From an uncultured Litoreibacter sp. (GTDB lineage Bacteria > Pseudomonadota > Alphaproteobacteria > Rhodobacterales > Rhodobacteraceae), in contig CANLOU010000004.1 of assembly GCA_947492995.1 (NCBI GenBank), positions 124,001-188,000 of the forward strand: 64,000 bases of DNA, given 5' to 3'. Below the pieces are notes generated by a model. That model was not told the DNA's origin. It searched no databases and was given only the letters and a program-made list of their open reading frames with translations. This document shows, piece after piece, positions 7,021-15,607 of the stretch. Every line of letters begins with the position of its first letter. Positions within the stretch are counted from its first letter, which is position 1. The translations under genes were made by a program, and so were the position numbers.

Positions 7021-7036
7021 TTGGTCCCAAATACTC
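7013..7036 (-). repeat. Short recurring element around a start codon, copy 1
   Basis: Read on the minus strand, GAGTATTTGGGACCAAATGG followed by AGAC matches 17029-17052 with two differences in 24 bases. Here the ATG inside ACCAAATGGAGAC is the proposed ruvX start; at the other copy the GGAG serves as Shine-Dalgarno for a downstream ATG. Confidence 0.55.
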
Positions 7037-7097
7037 ATGCGCGACCGGCAAAGTCCACCTTCCTCAGGGGACATAAAACCGCACCTGCCAAGCTGGC

Positions 7098-7159
7098 ATG
7101 TCGCAAGGCCAGCATGTAATGTCGCGCAAGTTGCGACGGGGGGACCTGTGCTGTCGCAA
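7098..7159. promoter_or_regulatory. Cluster of GTCGCAA half-sites upstream of soxB
   Basis: The 175-base ruvX/soxB divergent region contains GTCGCAA at 7100-7106, an inverted pair GTCGC-GCAAGT-TGCGAC-like at 7121-7137, and GTCGCAA again at 7153-7159. The spacing suggests an operator for the sarcosine oxidase genes. The same half-site is in the 20-base palindrome at 52092. Which regulator might bind is unknown. Confidence 0.35.
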
Positions 7160-7195
7160 AACACTCCAGAATTCAACGCGTTTGGACCTGCCGAT

Positions 7196-8440
7196 ATGAA
7201 ACGTTATTCCGCCTTTGCCATTGCCCGGGAAGCCGCCCGCTATCACCAGGGGTGGGAACGGGCCTGGGCCTCGCCCGAGCCAAAGAAGAAATACGACGCG
7301 ATCATCATCGGGGCAGGCGGGCACGGGCTGGCATCGGCCTATTACCTTGGCAAAAATTTCGGCATCACCAATGTGGCGGTCATCGAGAAGGGCTGGCTGG
7401 GCGGCGGCAACACGGGCCGCAACACCACGATCATCCGGTCGAACTACCTGCAGGACCCGTCGGCGGCGATCTATGAAAAGGCGCGGTCCTTGTACGAGAC
7501 CATGTCCCAAGACCTCAACTACAACGTCATGTTCTCCCCGCGCGGGGTCATCATGCTGGCCCAAACCCATCACGAGGTGCGCGGCTACCAGCGCACGGCC
7601 CATGCCAACGCCTTGCAGGGCGTGAAGACTGAATGGATCAATCCTGACCGCGTCAAAGAGCTGTGCCCGATCATGAATATCGAAGGCCCGCGCTATCCCG
7701 TGCTGGGTGGCTTGTGGCAGGCGCGCGGCGGCACGGCGCGGCACGACGCGGTGGCGTGGGGCTATGCGCGGGCGTGTTCCGACATGGGCATGGACATTTT
7801 GCAGAAATGCGAGGTCACGGGCGTGACCTCCGAGGATGGCAAGGTCACCGGCGTGACCACCTCGCGCGGCGACATTGGCTGCGACAAGCTGGGCATCGTG
7901 GTGGCGGGCAATTCCGGCCATGTGGCGGAGATGGCGGGCTTCCGGCTGCCGCTTGAATCCGTGGCGCTGCAGGCGCTGGTCTCCGAGCCGATCAAGCCCT
8001 GCATGGACATCGTGGTGATGGCCAACACCGTGCATGGCTACCTCAGCCAGTCCGACAAGGGCGAGATGGTTATCGGCGGCGGCACCGACAGCTACAACAA
8101 CTACACCCAGCGCGGGTCCTTCCATCATATCGAGGAAACCGTGCGCGCGCTGATCGAGACCTTCCCGATGCTGTCGCGCCTCAAAATGCTGCGCCAATGG
8201 GGCGGGATCGTGGATGTCACCGGTGACCGGTCCCCCATTCTGTCGAAAACCCCGCTTGAAGGCTGCTTCATCAACTGTGGTTGGGGCACCGGCGGGTTCA
8301 AGGCGATCCCAGGCTCCGGCTGGGGTTTTGCGGAGCTGATGGCCAAAGGCCACTCGCCATTGACGGCCGAGTTTGGCCTCGACCGTTTCAAAGAGGGCCG
8401 CTTCATCGACGAAAGCGTGGCGGCGGGGGTGGCGCATTAA
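7196..8440 (+). CDS. soxB: Sarcosine oxidase subunit beta
   Basis: 414 residues from the ATG at 7196. This subunit holds the sarcosine oxidation site of the heterotetrameric enzyme, which demethylates sarcosine to glycine with O2, giving H2O2 and methylene-THF. The dinucleotide fold is [19 protein letters not shown] (GAGGHG at 39-44), followed by [23 protein letters not shown]. His183 in [10 protein letters not shown] probably corresponds to the residue covalently linked to FMN in the family. The C-terminal FAD part has [11 protein letters not shown] and [16 protein letters not shown]. Two uncharacterised genes and a terminator separate it from soxD. Confidence 0.95.
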   Translation: MKRYSAFAIAREAARYHQGWERAWASPEPKKKYDAIIIGAGGHGLASAYYLGKNFGITNVAVIEKGWLGGGNTGRNTTIIRSNYLQDPSAAIYEKARSLYETMSQDLNYNVMFSPRGVIMLAQTHHEVRGYQRTAHANALQGVKTEWINPDRVKELCPIMNIEGPRYPVLGGLWQARGGTARHDAVAWGYARACSDMGMDILQKCEVTGVTSEDGKVTGVTTSRGDIGCDKLGIVVAGNSGHVAEMAGFRLPLESVALQALVSEPIKPCMDIVVMANTVHGYLSQSDKGEMVIGGGTDSYNNYTQRGSFHHIEETVRALIETFPMLSRLKMLRQWGGIVDVTGDRSPILSKTPLEGCFINCGWGTGGFKAIPGSGWGFAELMAKGHSPLTAEFGLDRFKEGRFIDESVAAGVAH

Positions 8441-8441
8441 C

Positions 8442-9302
8442 ATGTCGAAACTGGGTGACATGTGGGCGATCTTTCGCAACCTTTGGTCTTTGCTTGGGAC
8501 CGACGGGACGGATGCTGACGTGCTGCGCATGACCCAGAACACGCTTGGTGATTTGGGCATGGACGGTGGCACAGCCCCTGCGCTGGATGACGAGGCCATC
8601 AACGCGTTACTGGCCCCCGACTGGGACGATCTTTGGCGCGACGACTTCCAGCTGACCCAAGGCCAGCTGATGCTGATCCGCAAGGCGCGTCTGAACTGGA
8701 ACATCACCGAGATCGGCGCACCGCAGCTCAATCTGGAACAGCCTTATGTGGGGGGACCCACGCCTCAGCATCTGACCGACATTCTTGGTGACGCCGCGCA
8801 CGACATGGAGAAAGCGGAGTTCCTGATTGCGATGGTGCAGGCCTATTCGACCTTTTGTGCCAATGCGAAGATCGAGGCGGGCACCTACCAGATCAACAAT
8901 GTCTCTGTTGAAGACGTGGCGATTGCCTCTGGCAATGACAAAGAGCGGACCGCTTGGTTTGGGCAAAACGCTGACGGCTCGTTTGATCTGACCGATGATC
9001 TTATTGCGCTGGTGCGCAACATGCAGTGGGAATGGCCGGACGAAGACGATATGGGCGACGTGCTGTATCGCGGCGAGATCGCGGGGCCGACCGTCGACCC
9101 CAAGCGTCCTTACGGCGACATGTCCTATTTCCAACTCGACATTCACCGCATCCTTGGTTGGCCCACGGAACAGAAGACCGAAGACGGCTATGTCAAACTG
9201 ACCGAAAGCCAGGAAGAGGCCGCCATGGACCTGCATTTTCGCACCATGTTGGCGGCGCAGGTGATTGTTGAGCATGCCCGGATGGAGGCCCTGGATGGCT
9301 GA
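8442..9302 (+). CDS. Uncharacterised acidic protein inside sarcosine oxidase cluster
   Basis: 286 residues, starting two bases after the soxB stop, so almost certainly co-translated with it. I do not recognise a family. There is no signal peptide and no membrane segment. It is acidic and rich in Asp and Trp, with WDDLWRDDFQLTQGQL near residue 58, TDILGDAAHDMEKAEFLIAMVQAYSTFC in the middle, MQWEWPDEDDMGDVLY and a helical C-terminus. Cytoplasmic location is likely. Position suggests a role in assembly, regulation or substrate handling for sarcosine oxidase, but no motif supports a specific activity. Confidence 0.75.
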   Translation: MSKLGDMWAIFRNLWSLLGTDGTDADVLRMTQNTLGDLGMDGGTAPALDDEAINALLAPDWDDLWRDDFQLTQGQLMLIRKARLNWNITEIGAPQLNLEQPYVGGPTPQHLTDILGDAAHDMEKAEFLIAMVQAYSTFCANAKIEAGTYQINNVSVEDVAIASGNDKERTAWFGQNADGSFDLTDDLIALVRNMQWEWPDEDDMGDVLYRGEIAGPTVDPKRPYGDMSYFQLDIHRILGWPTEQKTEDGYVKLTESQEEAAMDLHFRTMLAAQVIVEHARMEALDG

Positions 9303-9455
9303 TTTCGTCGCAAAACCTCAGGAATGCGCGGTCTTTTGCTCGCCTGTTGATGCCCGTTTGGCCGAAACAGGCCCAAACACGCGACCAACAGCGCAAAGCG
9401 TTGAGCCGCGGCACCGTTCAGACAAATCTGTCCTCACACAAACGGAGGAACACCA

Positions 9456-9674
9456 ATGTCTGACTACACCACGAATGACGAAGGTCTGGGCGGCAAAGCC
9501 CTGGTTGTTGCCGCTGTACTTATTGGCCTGTTTATCCTTGCACTCGCCTTCATGGGCGCGGGCGATGCCCCGAATTTGCCAGCGGGTCTCACCGATCCGG
9601 CAGCACTTGAAGGGGCAGCGGAGGGCACCGCTCCAGCGGTTGATCCCAACGCATTGGCGCCAGCAACAGACTGA
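9456..9674 (+). CDS. Small single-span membrane protein in sarcosine oxidase cluster
   Basis: 72 residues: a short polar N-terminus (MSDYTTNDEGLGGK), one hydrophobic helix about residues 14-34 (ALVVAAVLIGLFILALAFMG), and an Ala/Pro/Asp-rich tail. GGAGG-like sequence (ACGGAGGAACACCA) precedes the ATG, a strong ribosome binding site. It lies 153 bases after the unknown 286-residue gene and directly before a terminator hairpin at 9709-9737, so it is the last gene of the soxB transcript. Function unknown. Confidence 0.7.
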   Translation: MSDYTTNDEGLGGKALVVAAVLIGLFILALAFMGAGDAPNLPAGLTDPAALEGAAEGTAPAVDPNALAPATD

Positions 9675-9708
9675 CGCCACCACCACATCTATTTCTCTCG
9701 ATTACACT

Positions 9709-9737
9709 GGCAGTCGCTTTTCAGCGGCTGCCTTTTT
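9709..9737 (+). terminator. Strong intrinsic terminator between soxB block and soxDAG
   Basis: GGCAG-T-CGCT, a TTTC loop, AGCG-G-CTGCC form a stem of nine pairs with one mismatch, followed directly by TTTTT. It lies 35 bases after the small membrane protein gene and 22 bases before the soxD start. Confidence 0.8.
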
Positions 9738-9758
9738 GCATGTCCAAAAGGTGCTGCC

Positions 9759-10100
9759 ATGCTGATCCTACATTGTCCCTATTGCGGCGTGGACGCCGAC
9801 GAAACCGAGCTGGCCGCAGGGGGCCAAGCGCATATCAAGCGCGAGACCGTCGGGTCCTCGGACGGCGATTTTGAGGAATACATGTTCATGCGGCAAAACC
9901 CGCGCGGGGTGCATTTTGAACGCTGGCGGCACGTCAATGGCTGCGGAAAGTGGTTCCACGCGGCCCGCTGCACGACCACGCTGGAGGTCTTCGGCACCTA
10001 CAGTGCGCAAACGCTGCGGCCCCCGCAGGACCTGCTGACCCACATCACCGGCAAGCGGCCCGGCTGGTCGTTCTCTCAATGGTTGGAGACATTGTCATGA
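9759..10100 (+). CDS. soxD: Sarcosine oxidase subunit delta
   Basis: 113 residues, a usual length. The zinc site of the family is visible: LHCPYCGVDADE gives Cys6 and Cys9, WRHVNGCGKWFHAAR gives a His near 58 and Cys62. Other conserved segments are MRQNPRGVHFERW and the C-terminal RPGWSF. It is a small structural subunit of the heterotetramer. The stop overlaps the soxA start (ATGA). A terminator hairpin lies just upstream, so soxD may have its own promoter or depend on readthrough. Confidence 0.95.
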   Translation: MLILHCPYCGVDADETELAAGGQAHIKRETVGSSDGDFEEYMFMRQNPRGVHFERWRHVNGCGKWFHAARCTTTLEVFGTYSAQTLRPPQDLLTHITGKRPGWSFSQWLETLS

Positions 10101-13100
10101 GCACTCGATTGGCCACCGGCGGCCGGCATCTTGACCGCGCCACCTCTGTTTCCTTCGATTTCAACGGGCGTAAGCTGAAGGGCTTTAAGGGCGACACGCT
10201 GGCCTCGGCCTTGCTGAGCAACGATCAGATGCTGGTCGGGCGCTCGTTCAAATACCACCGCCCGCGCGGCATCGTCGCGGCGGGGCCGGAAGAGCCTAAC
10301 GCGCTGATGAACCTTGGGCAGAACGGCCATTTTGAACCCAACGCGCGGGCCACCACGACCGAGATTTTCGACGGGCTGACTGCGCAATCGCAAAACCACT
10401 GGCCCTCGCTCGATTATGATGTGGGCGTGGTCAACAGCTACGCGTCGCGCTTCATGCCCGCCGGGTTCTACTACAAAACCTTCATGTATCCGGCCCCCGC
10501 GTGGAAACACGTGTTCGAGCCGTTCATCCGCAAGGCCGCCGGTCTGGGCAAAGCCCCCAAAGAGCGCGACGCAGACACGTATGAACATTTCTATGCCTTC
10601 GTGGATGTGCTGGTTGTCGGCGGCGGCGTTGCGGGCCTTCTGGCCGCGGAGCGCGCGGGCAAAGCAGGTGCCAAGGTTTTGTTGCTGGAGCAATCCGCCC
10701 ACTGGGGTGGGCGCGCGCCGGTAGACGGCGCCGAGATCGAGGGCCGCCCAGCGGATGCCTGGGTCACCGACACCGTGGATGCGCTGGAAAACATGGACAA
10801 TGTTACGATGCGCAACCGCTGTATGGGGGCAGGGGTCTACGATCACGGCTATGCGCTGGGCTACGAGCGGCTGACCGATCATTTGGCCCCGCAGGCTGCC
10901 CCTCGGCACCGCCTTTGGCGCATCCGCGCCAAGCACATCATCACGGCAACGGGCGCGATTGAGCGGCCACTCAGCTTTGCCGGCAACGACGTTCCGGGCG
11001 TGATGCTGGCGGGGTCGGTGCGCGACTATGTGGTGAATTACGGCACCTCCGTCGGCGACCGCACGGTCGTGGTCACCAATAATGACGATGCCTACCGCAC
11101 GGCGCTGATCTTGAAAGACGCAGGGCTGGATGTGCCGTGCATCATTGATGCCCGCCCCCATGGTGGCGGTGCGCTGATGGAAGACGCCAAGGCCGAAGGC
11201 ATCCGCGTAGAGACCGGCAAGGCCATCGCGAAGGTCAAGGGCGGCAAACGGGTCGAAGGCGTGGCGCTTTGTGCCCAAGCGGGTGAGGGCGCAATCCTTG
11301 AGGAAATCCCCTGCGATGCGGTGGCCATGTCCGGCGGTTGGTCCCCGGTCGTGCATCTATGGTCCCATTGCGGCGGCAAGCTGATCTGGGATGACGCGCA
11401 GGCGCATTTCCGCCCCGATCCGGCAAAAGCGCCGACGGGCGCCGACGGGCAGGGCTTTGTAAGCGTCGTGGGCATTGCCAATGGCGCAATGAGCACGGGC
11501 GATTGCCTGACCGATGCCGTGAAGGGCACGAACGCGGCGCTTCAGGGTATTGGCATCTCCCCCAAGCGCACGGCGGCCCCGCAAGCGACGGAAGAGCCGG
11601 AAAACCCAATGGCCGCTGTTTGGAAAATGCCGCAAGGAGCAAGCTACAAGCTGCGCTCCAAGATGTTTTTGGACTATCAGAACGACGTGAAAGTGTCGGA
11701 CGTGCAACTGGCCGCGCAAGAGGGGTTTGAAAGCGTTGAACACACCAAACGCTACACCACATTGGGCATGGCGACAGATCAAGGGAAGCTTAGCAATATC
11801 AACGGGTTGGCGATCCTTGCTGACAGCCTGAACGCCAAAATCCCCAAGGTGGGCACCACCACGTTCCGTCCGCCATATCACCCTATATCAATGGGGGCGA
11901 TTGCGGGCGAGGCCAGCCGCGAGATATTCCAGCCCATCGACAAAACCCCGCTGCATCAGTGGGGCGAGGAAAACGGCGCATATTGGGAACCCGTCGGCCA
12001 CTGGCGTCGCGCCTATTGCTACCAACGCGATGGTGAAAGCGTCGAGCAAGCCGTCAACCGCGAGGTGAAGGCCACCCGCGAAAGCCTTGGCCTGCTGGAT
12101 GCCTCGACCCTTGGCAAGATCATCGTCAAAGGGCCTGACGCGGGCAAGTTCCTCGACATGATGTACACCAATATGATGTCCAACCTGAAACCCGGCAAAT
12201 GTCGCTACGGGTTGATGTGCTCGGAAAACGGGTTCCTCAGCGATGACGGGGTGGTTGCCCGCATGGACGATGACACATGGCTTTGCCACACCACCACCGG
12301 GGGTGCTGCGCGCATCCACGCGCATATGGAGGAATGGCTGCAAACCGAATGGTGGGACTGGAAGGTCTACACCGCCAACCTGACCGAGCAATACGCCCAA
12401 ATCGCCGTGGTCGGCCCCAACGCCCGCAAGGTGCTTGAAAAGCTGGGCGGCATGGATGTGTCCAAAGACGCGCTGGGCTTTATGGAGTGGAAGGAGGGCA
12501 AGATCGGCGGCTTCGACGCGCGGGCCTTCCGTATCTCCTTCTCGGGCGAGTTAAGCTACGAGATTGCCGTGCCGGCCTCCCAAGGCCGCGCCTTCTGGGA
12601 CGCGTTGTTGGCGGTGGGCGAGGAATTCAACGTCACGCCCTATGGCACTGAATGTCTTCACATTTTGCGGGCCGAGAAGGGCTTCATCATGATCGGGGAC
12701 GAAACCGATGGCACTGTCATCCCGCAAGATCTTGGCCTGCATTGGGCGCTGTCAAAAAAGAAGGACGACTACCTTGGCAAACGCGCCCAGCAGCGGGACC
12801 ACATGACCGATCCCAACCGCTGGAAGCTGGTGGGCCTTGAGACAGTTGATGGCAGCGTGTTGCCAGACGGGGCCTATGCGGTCGCCGATGGCACCAACGA
12901 GAATGGCCAGCGCGAAACGCAAGGCCGCGTCACTTCGACCTATTATTCCGCCAATCTGGGCAAGGGCATCGCTATGGGGCTGGTGCTGAACGGGCCGGAC
13001 CGCATGGGCGAGGTCATCACCTTCCCGAAGGTGGATGGCACCGAGGTGCAAGCGCGGATCTGCGATCCGGTCTTCTATGACAAGGACGGGGAGAAGCAAA

Positions 13101-13108
13101 ATGTCTAA
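10097..13108 (+). CDS. soxA: Sarcosine oxidase subunit alpha
   Basis: 1003 residues from the ATG overlapping the soxD stop. Domains in order: an N-terminal ferredoxin-like domain of the 2Fe-2S type (FNGRKLKGFKGDTLASALLSND), an NAD-binding Rossmann region around 170-180 (LVVGGGVAGLLAAERAGKAG), a middle pyridine-nucleotide oxidoreductase part (ITATGAIERPLSFAGNDVPG), and from about 625 an aminomethyltransferase-like GcvT domain that binds tetrahydrofolate (LLDASTLGKIIVKGPDAGKF; ILRAEKGFIMIGDETDGTVI). It receives the methylene group channelled from the beta subunit. The stop overlaps soxG by eight bases. Confidence 0.96.
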   Translation: MSTRLATGGRHLDRATSVSFDFNGRKLKGFKGDTLASALLSNDQMLVGRSFKYHRPRGIVAAGPEEPNALMNLGQNGHFEPNARATTTEIFDGLTAQSQNHWPSLDYDVGVVNSYASRFMPAGFYYKTFMYPAPAWKHVFEPFIRKAAGLGKAPKERDADTYEHFYAFVDVLVVGGGVAGLLAAERAGKAGAKVLLLEQSAHWGGRAPVDGAEIEGRPADAWVTDTVDALENMDNVTMRNRCMGAGVYDHGYALGYERLTDHLAPQAAPRHRLWRIRAKHIITATGAIERPLSFAGNDVPGVMLAGSVRDYVVNYGTSVGDRTVVVTNNDDAYRTALILKDAGLDVPCIIDARPHGGGALMEDAKAEGIRVETGKAIAKVKGGKRVEGVALCAQAGEGAILEEIPCDAVAMSGGWSPVVHLWSHCGGKLIWDDAQAHFRPDPAKAPTGADGQGFVSVVGIANGAMSTGDCLTDAVKGTNAALQGIGISPKRTAAPQATEEPENPMAAVWKMPQGASYKLRSKMFLDYQNDVKVSDVQLAAQEGFESVEHTKRYTTLGMATDQGKLSNINGLAILADSLNAKIPKVGTTTFRPPYHPISMGAIAGEASREIFQPIDKTPLHQWGEENGAYWEPVGHWRRAYCYQRDGESVEQAVNREVKATRESLGLLDASTLGKIIVKGPDAGKFLDMMYTNMMSNLKPGKCRYGLMCSENGFLSDDGVVARMDDDTWLCHTTTGGAARIHAHMEEWLQTEWWDWKVYTANLTEQYAQIAVVGPNARKVLEKLGGMDVSKDALGFMEWKEGKIGGFDARAFRISFSGELSYEIAVPASQGRAFWDALLAVGEEFNVTPYGTECLHILRAEKGFIMIGDETDGTVIPQDLGLHWALSKKKDDYLGKRAQQRDHMTDPNRWKLVGLETVDGSVLPDGAYAVADGTNENGQRETQGRVTSTYYSANLGKGIAMGLVLNGPDRMGEVITFPKVDGTEVQARICDPVFYDKDGEKQNV

Positions 13109-13670
13109 TGCGGTCAGCGCCTTGCAGGGCAAATCTTTCGAAGGCTACGTCACGGTCACCGAAATGGGGCTGCGCGGCATGCTGACCCTGCGCGGCGATT
13201 TCGGGTCAACTGTGCTCACACGTGCTGTGAATGAGATCACGCATTGTGATCTGCCGGCCGTAAACACCTGCACCACGCGGCATGATCGTGGGGTTGCTTG
13301 GATGAGCCCTGATGAGTTGCTGATACTGTGCCCGCATGGCGAGGCTGACGGCGATGTCGCGAAGCTGGCCGATGCGCTGCGGGACGAGCATTTCCTTGTC
13401 GCCAACGTCTCTGACGCCCGCGCGGCTTTTCAGGTGAAGGGGGAGGGCGCGCGCGAGGTCATTGCCAAGCTCGCACCTGTGGACATGTCGCCTGAGGCCT
13501 TCGCTCAAGGGCATTTTCGCAGAACCCGTCTGGCGCAAACCCCGGCTGCCTTCTGGATGCCGGATACCGATACGGTCGAGCTGATCTGTTTCCGGTCCGT
13601 GGCCGATTACGTGTTCGATCTGCTGAAACGGGCAGGGACCGAAGGCGCAGAGGTGAATTTCTACCGATAA
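13101..13670 (+). CDS. soxG: Sarcosine oxidase subunit gamma
   Basis: 189 residues; the ATG at 13101 overlaps the soxA stop. The family features are EMGLRGMLTLRGDF, TCTTRHDRGVAWMSPDELLIL, VSDARAAFQVKGEGAREVIAKLAPVD and the final FRSVADYVFDLLKRAGTEGAEVNFY. The subunit resembles a truncated GcvT/folate-binding fold and is structural. It completes the soxD-A-G unit. A 114-base spacer separates it from the secreted paralogue array. Confidence 0.93.
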   Translation: MSNAVSALQGKSFEGYVTVTEMGLRGMLTLRGDFGSTVLTRAVNEITHCDLPAVNTCTTRHDRGVAWMSPDELLILCPHGEADGDVAKLADALRDEHFLVANVSDARAAFQVKGEGAREVIAKLAPVDMSPEAFAQGHFRRTRLAQTPAAFWMPDTDTVELICFRSVADYVFDLLKRAGTEGAEVNFYR

Positions 13671-13784
13671 ATTGACGACAGTTCGGCTGGTGCGGTCATA
13701 TCAATTACTTTGCCTTTAGACCTTGCTTGCAGCCTGCAAACAGGGTTGTTTGGTCGTTATTGACCAGATGGCAGGATAGAGTAA

Positions 13785-14213
13785 GTGAATAATATTAAGG
13801 AAATGGCCGTTGTCGCCTTAGTCGCAATGGTCTTCGCCGCGCCAGCGTTCTCAAAGACGTATAATTGCGAAGTTCGATCCAATGACAGGGCAATCCCAAA
13901 GACAATTTCTTTTCGGATTAATGAGGAAGCTCGCGCCGTCTTCGTCAGTGACAGCGTTCGGCAATCTGGCGGATTGGCTCCAAAGAAAGCGCGAGACTAT
14001 AGAGTAAATGGCGATATCCTGAAAATAAAATGGAGTACCGACGACTTCTCCAGAGAAGCAGCGCTCGCTGCGGGTAAGGTTTGGACAAGTCTCGATTGGA
14101 TTTACAATGCAACGCTCAACACGCGCGATGGCGGACTGAATGTCACGCTTGTGACCAGAGGCGGTGCGGGCGGCTCACTTAATGTCCAAAAAGGGCGGGG
14201 GCGCTGCAGTTAG
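13785..14213 (+). CDS. Small secreted two-cysteine protein, array copy 1
   Basis: 142 residues from a GTG at 13785 (ATG at 13803 is the alternative). Signal peptide MNNIKEMAVVALVAMVFA, cleaved near AFS-KTYNC. Like its neighbours it has one Cys right after cleavage (TYNCEV) and one at the extreme C-terminus (GRGRCS), a VFVSDSV strand, a central LKIKW and a YNATLNTRDGG strand. The two Cys probably form a disulfide. The family is not one I can name. The coding sequence is AT-richer than the sox genes, and codon use looks atypical, hinting at transfer or relaxed constraint. Confidence 0.75.
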   Translation: MNNIKEMAVVALVAMVFAAPAFSKTYNCEVRSNDRAIPKTISFRINEEARAVFVSDSVRQSGGLAPKKARDYRVNGDILKIKWSTDDFSREAALAAGKVWTSLDWIYNATLNTRDGGLNVTLVTRGGAGGSLNVQKGRGRCS

Positions 14214-14338
14214 CGGGTGGTCCGATGTCCCTAGGCGGCGCTTATTCGCCTTGTGGTCTCAAAAAAGCCATGGCACGTTCGATTGAAAGCAGATCGAGAA
14301 TTGGCGCTGCAACAACCTGATTATATTGGAGTATTGAG

Positions 14339-14743
14339 TTGAAATTACTTACCCGCGCGGCCATTGCCGCTGCAGCCTTTTTGGCTTTTTCAACACCGTC
14401 ACTGGCGGTTGTCTATGAATGCAATGTTACCAAAAGCAATGCGGACTATATCCCCACAATTGTTATCATCGATTACAATACCAACTCTGGTGCGGTGACG
14501 GTGCTAGATCCGGTTATCAAGCACTTCTTGGGACGGGCAACCAATGGTGAGGTTGTCACCGAGAATAACAAGCGCATTACCTTCAAATGGTCGATCAACG
14601 GCACCAAGGCCGGGGCACAACAAAATGTCAATCTGCGCTACCGGGCGACGGTTCTGAAAGGGTCCAATAAGCTGACTATCTCCGGCAAACCGCTCGGTTA
14701 CACCAATAACTTTCAAGGCAGTGGTAAGTGTAAGCTTAAGTAG
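14339..14743 (+). CDS. Small secreted two-cysteine protein, array copy 2
   Basis: 134 residues from a TTG start with GGAG seven bases upstream. Signal peptide about residues 1-23 (ITRAAIAAAAFLAF-like core, cleavage near SLA-VV). The mature protein follows the array pattern: VVYECNV, a beta strand VIIDYNTNSGAVTVLD, LGRAT, ITFKWSINGT, NLRYRATVLKGSNKLTISG and terminal GSGKCKLK. Only two cysteines are present, one at each end of the mature chain. It probably folds as a small beta-sandwich closed by a disulfide; this is inference. Confidence 0.75.
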   Translation: MKLLTRAAIAAAAFLAFSTPSLAVVYECNVTKSNADYIPTIVIIDYNTNSGAVTVLDPVIKHFLGRATNGEVVTENNKRITFKWSINGTKAGAQQNVNLRYRATVLKGSNKLTISGKPLGYTNNFQGSGKCKLK

Positions 14744-14969
14744 GTCTTCGCTTGCCGCGTACTGTGGTAGCCTTTGGGTGTTTAACTTCAGCTATAAACG
14801 CGGCGCTGTAGGCATGCACATTTAAGGTTGCTCGGACCCCGGTACCCGAACCGCTCTTGCCGATTTCTTTAATGGAAACAAAAGGGGTCGCATCACCGAT
14901 AGTTTCCAAGCCGAAATAGGGCTCATAGCGATAAATGATTAGGCATCTGGCGTCGTGAGAGGATGGACA
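14744..14969. other. Intergenic stretch with an unstarted minus-strand reading frame
   Basis: No intact gene is seen. On the minus strand a frame stays open from about 15095 down to a TAA at 14736-14738, without an ATG; its best part reads LIIYRYEPYFGLETIG, then FVSIKEIGKSGSGTG, then VHAYSAAFIAEVKHP. It looks more protein-like than chance but has no start or ribosome site. It may be a relic of an unrelated gene inserted in the array, or simply fortuitous. Confidence 0.25.
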
Positions 14970-15158
14970 ATGTATAAATGGGTAATTGGTAACGTAGCTC
15001 GAAGCTGTGGACGGTCCCAGTGTCCGTTTCCAGGGAAGGGTGTCAGATACAGGCTGTCTATTGAGGTCGAGATAGGTGACGCAAAATTAGGAATTCCTTT
15101 TGGGGGCTTAACCCAAAGAATAGATAAGCCAACTGTCGGAAAGTGCTCAGTTTCATGA
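14970..15158 (+). pseudogene. Broken fifth copy of the secreted two-cysteine family (C-terminal half only)
   Basis: The frame reads MYKWVIGNVARSC, then VRYRLSIEVEIGDAKLG, and ends VGKCSVS. This aligns with the second half of the array proteins: KWVIGNVARS matches NWKLSNVPRS of copy 4 and FKWILSEIP of copy 3, VRYRLS matches VNYRAR, and GKC near the stop matches the terminal GxGxC. The signal peptide, first cysteine and N-terminal half are missing, so this is best read as a truncated duplicate. Its stop overlaps the start region of copy 3. Confidence 0.5.
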
Positions 15159-15607
15159 CAGGTCTGCCATGGTTCGGGGCGTGCTTGACGGTTTGCTTAC
15201 TCCTTTTAAGTTCGCCGGCTCTTGCGGATGTTTTCACTTGTAGCTTCACCAAATTCCAAGGTCACAAGCCGCTATTGCCGGAACAAGTTACGATCTCGAC
15301 CCGACCTAACTCAGGAGAGGTTGTTGTGGAGGATAGCCTTACAGCTTCTTTAGGCCGCCCTTTGTTGACGGGCGAAGAGGACGGCATTCGAACGAACTCT
15401 CGGCGCTTCAAATGGATTTTGTCGGAAATTCCAACAAGACTGATCCCAGTGGGGCAAAGGACGGCATCCCGCAATACTGTAATTTTTAGCCTTACAATTT
15501 CGAACGGCTCCAATGAGGGGCGATTGGTTTCGCAAATGATACTTGGGTCGGCAGCAACATCAAAAGGCAAGCTGAGTAGAGCTACCGGCCTGTGCAAGCG
15601 CGGCTAG
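15155..15607 (+). CDS. Small secreted two-cysteine protein, array copy 3
   Basis: 150 residues from the ATG at 15155 (a GTG at 15143 is possible). Signal peptide with core FGACLTVCLLLLSSPALA, cleaved before DVF. The mature chain follows the array plan: VFTCSFTK, VTISTRPNSGEVVVEDSL, SLGRPLLTG, RRFKWILSEIP, IFSLTISNGSNEG and the terminal ATGLCKRG. The two mature cysteines are at the ends as in the other copies. Function unknown; location periplasm or outside. Confidence 0.74.
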   Translation: MTGLPWFGACLTVCLLLLSSPALADVFTCSFTKFQGHKPLLPEQVTISTRPNSGEVVVEDSLTASLGRPLLTGEEDGIRTNSRRFKWILSEIPTRLIPVGQRTASRNTVIFSLTISNGSNEGRLVSQMILGSAATSKGKLSRATGLCKRG

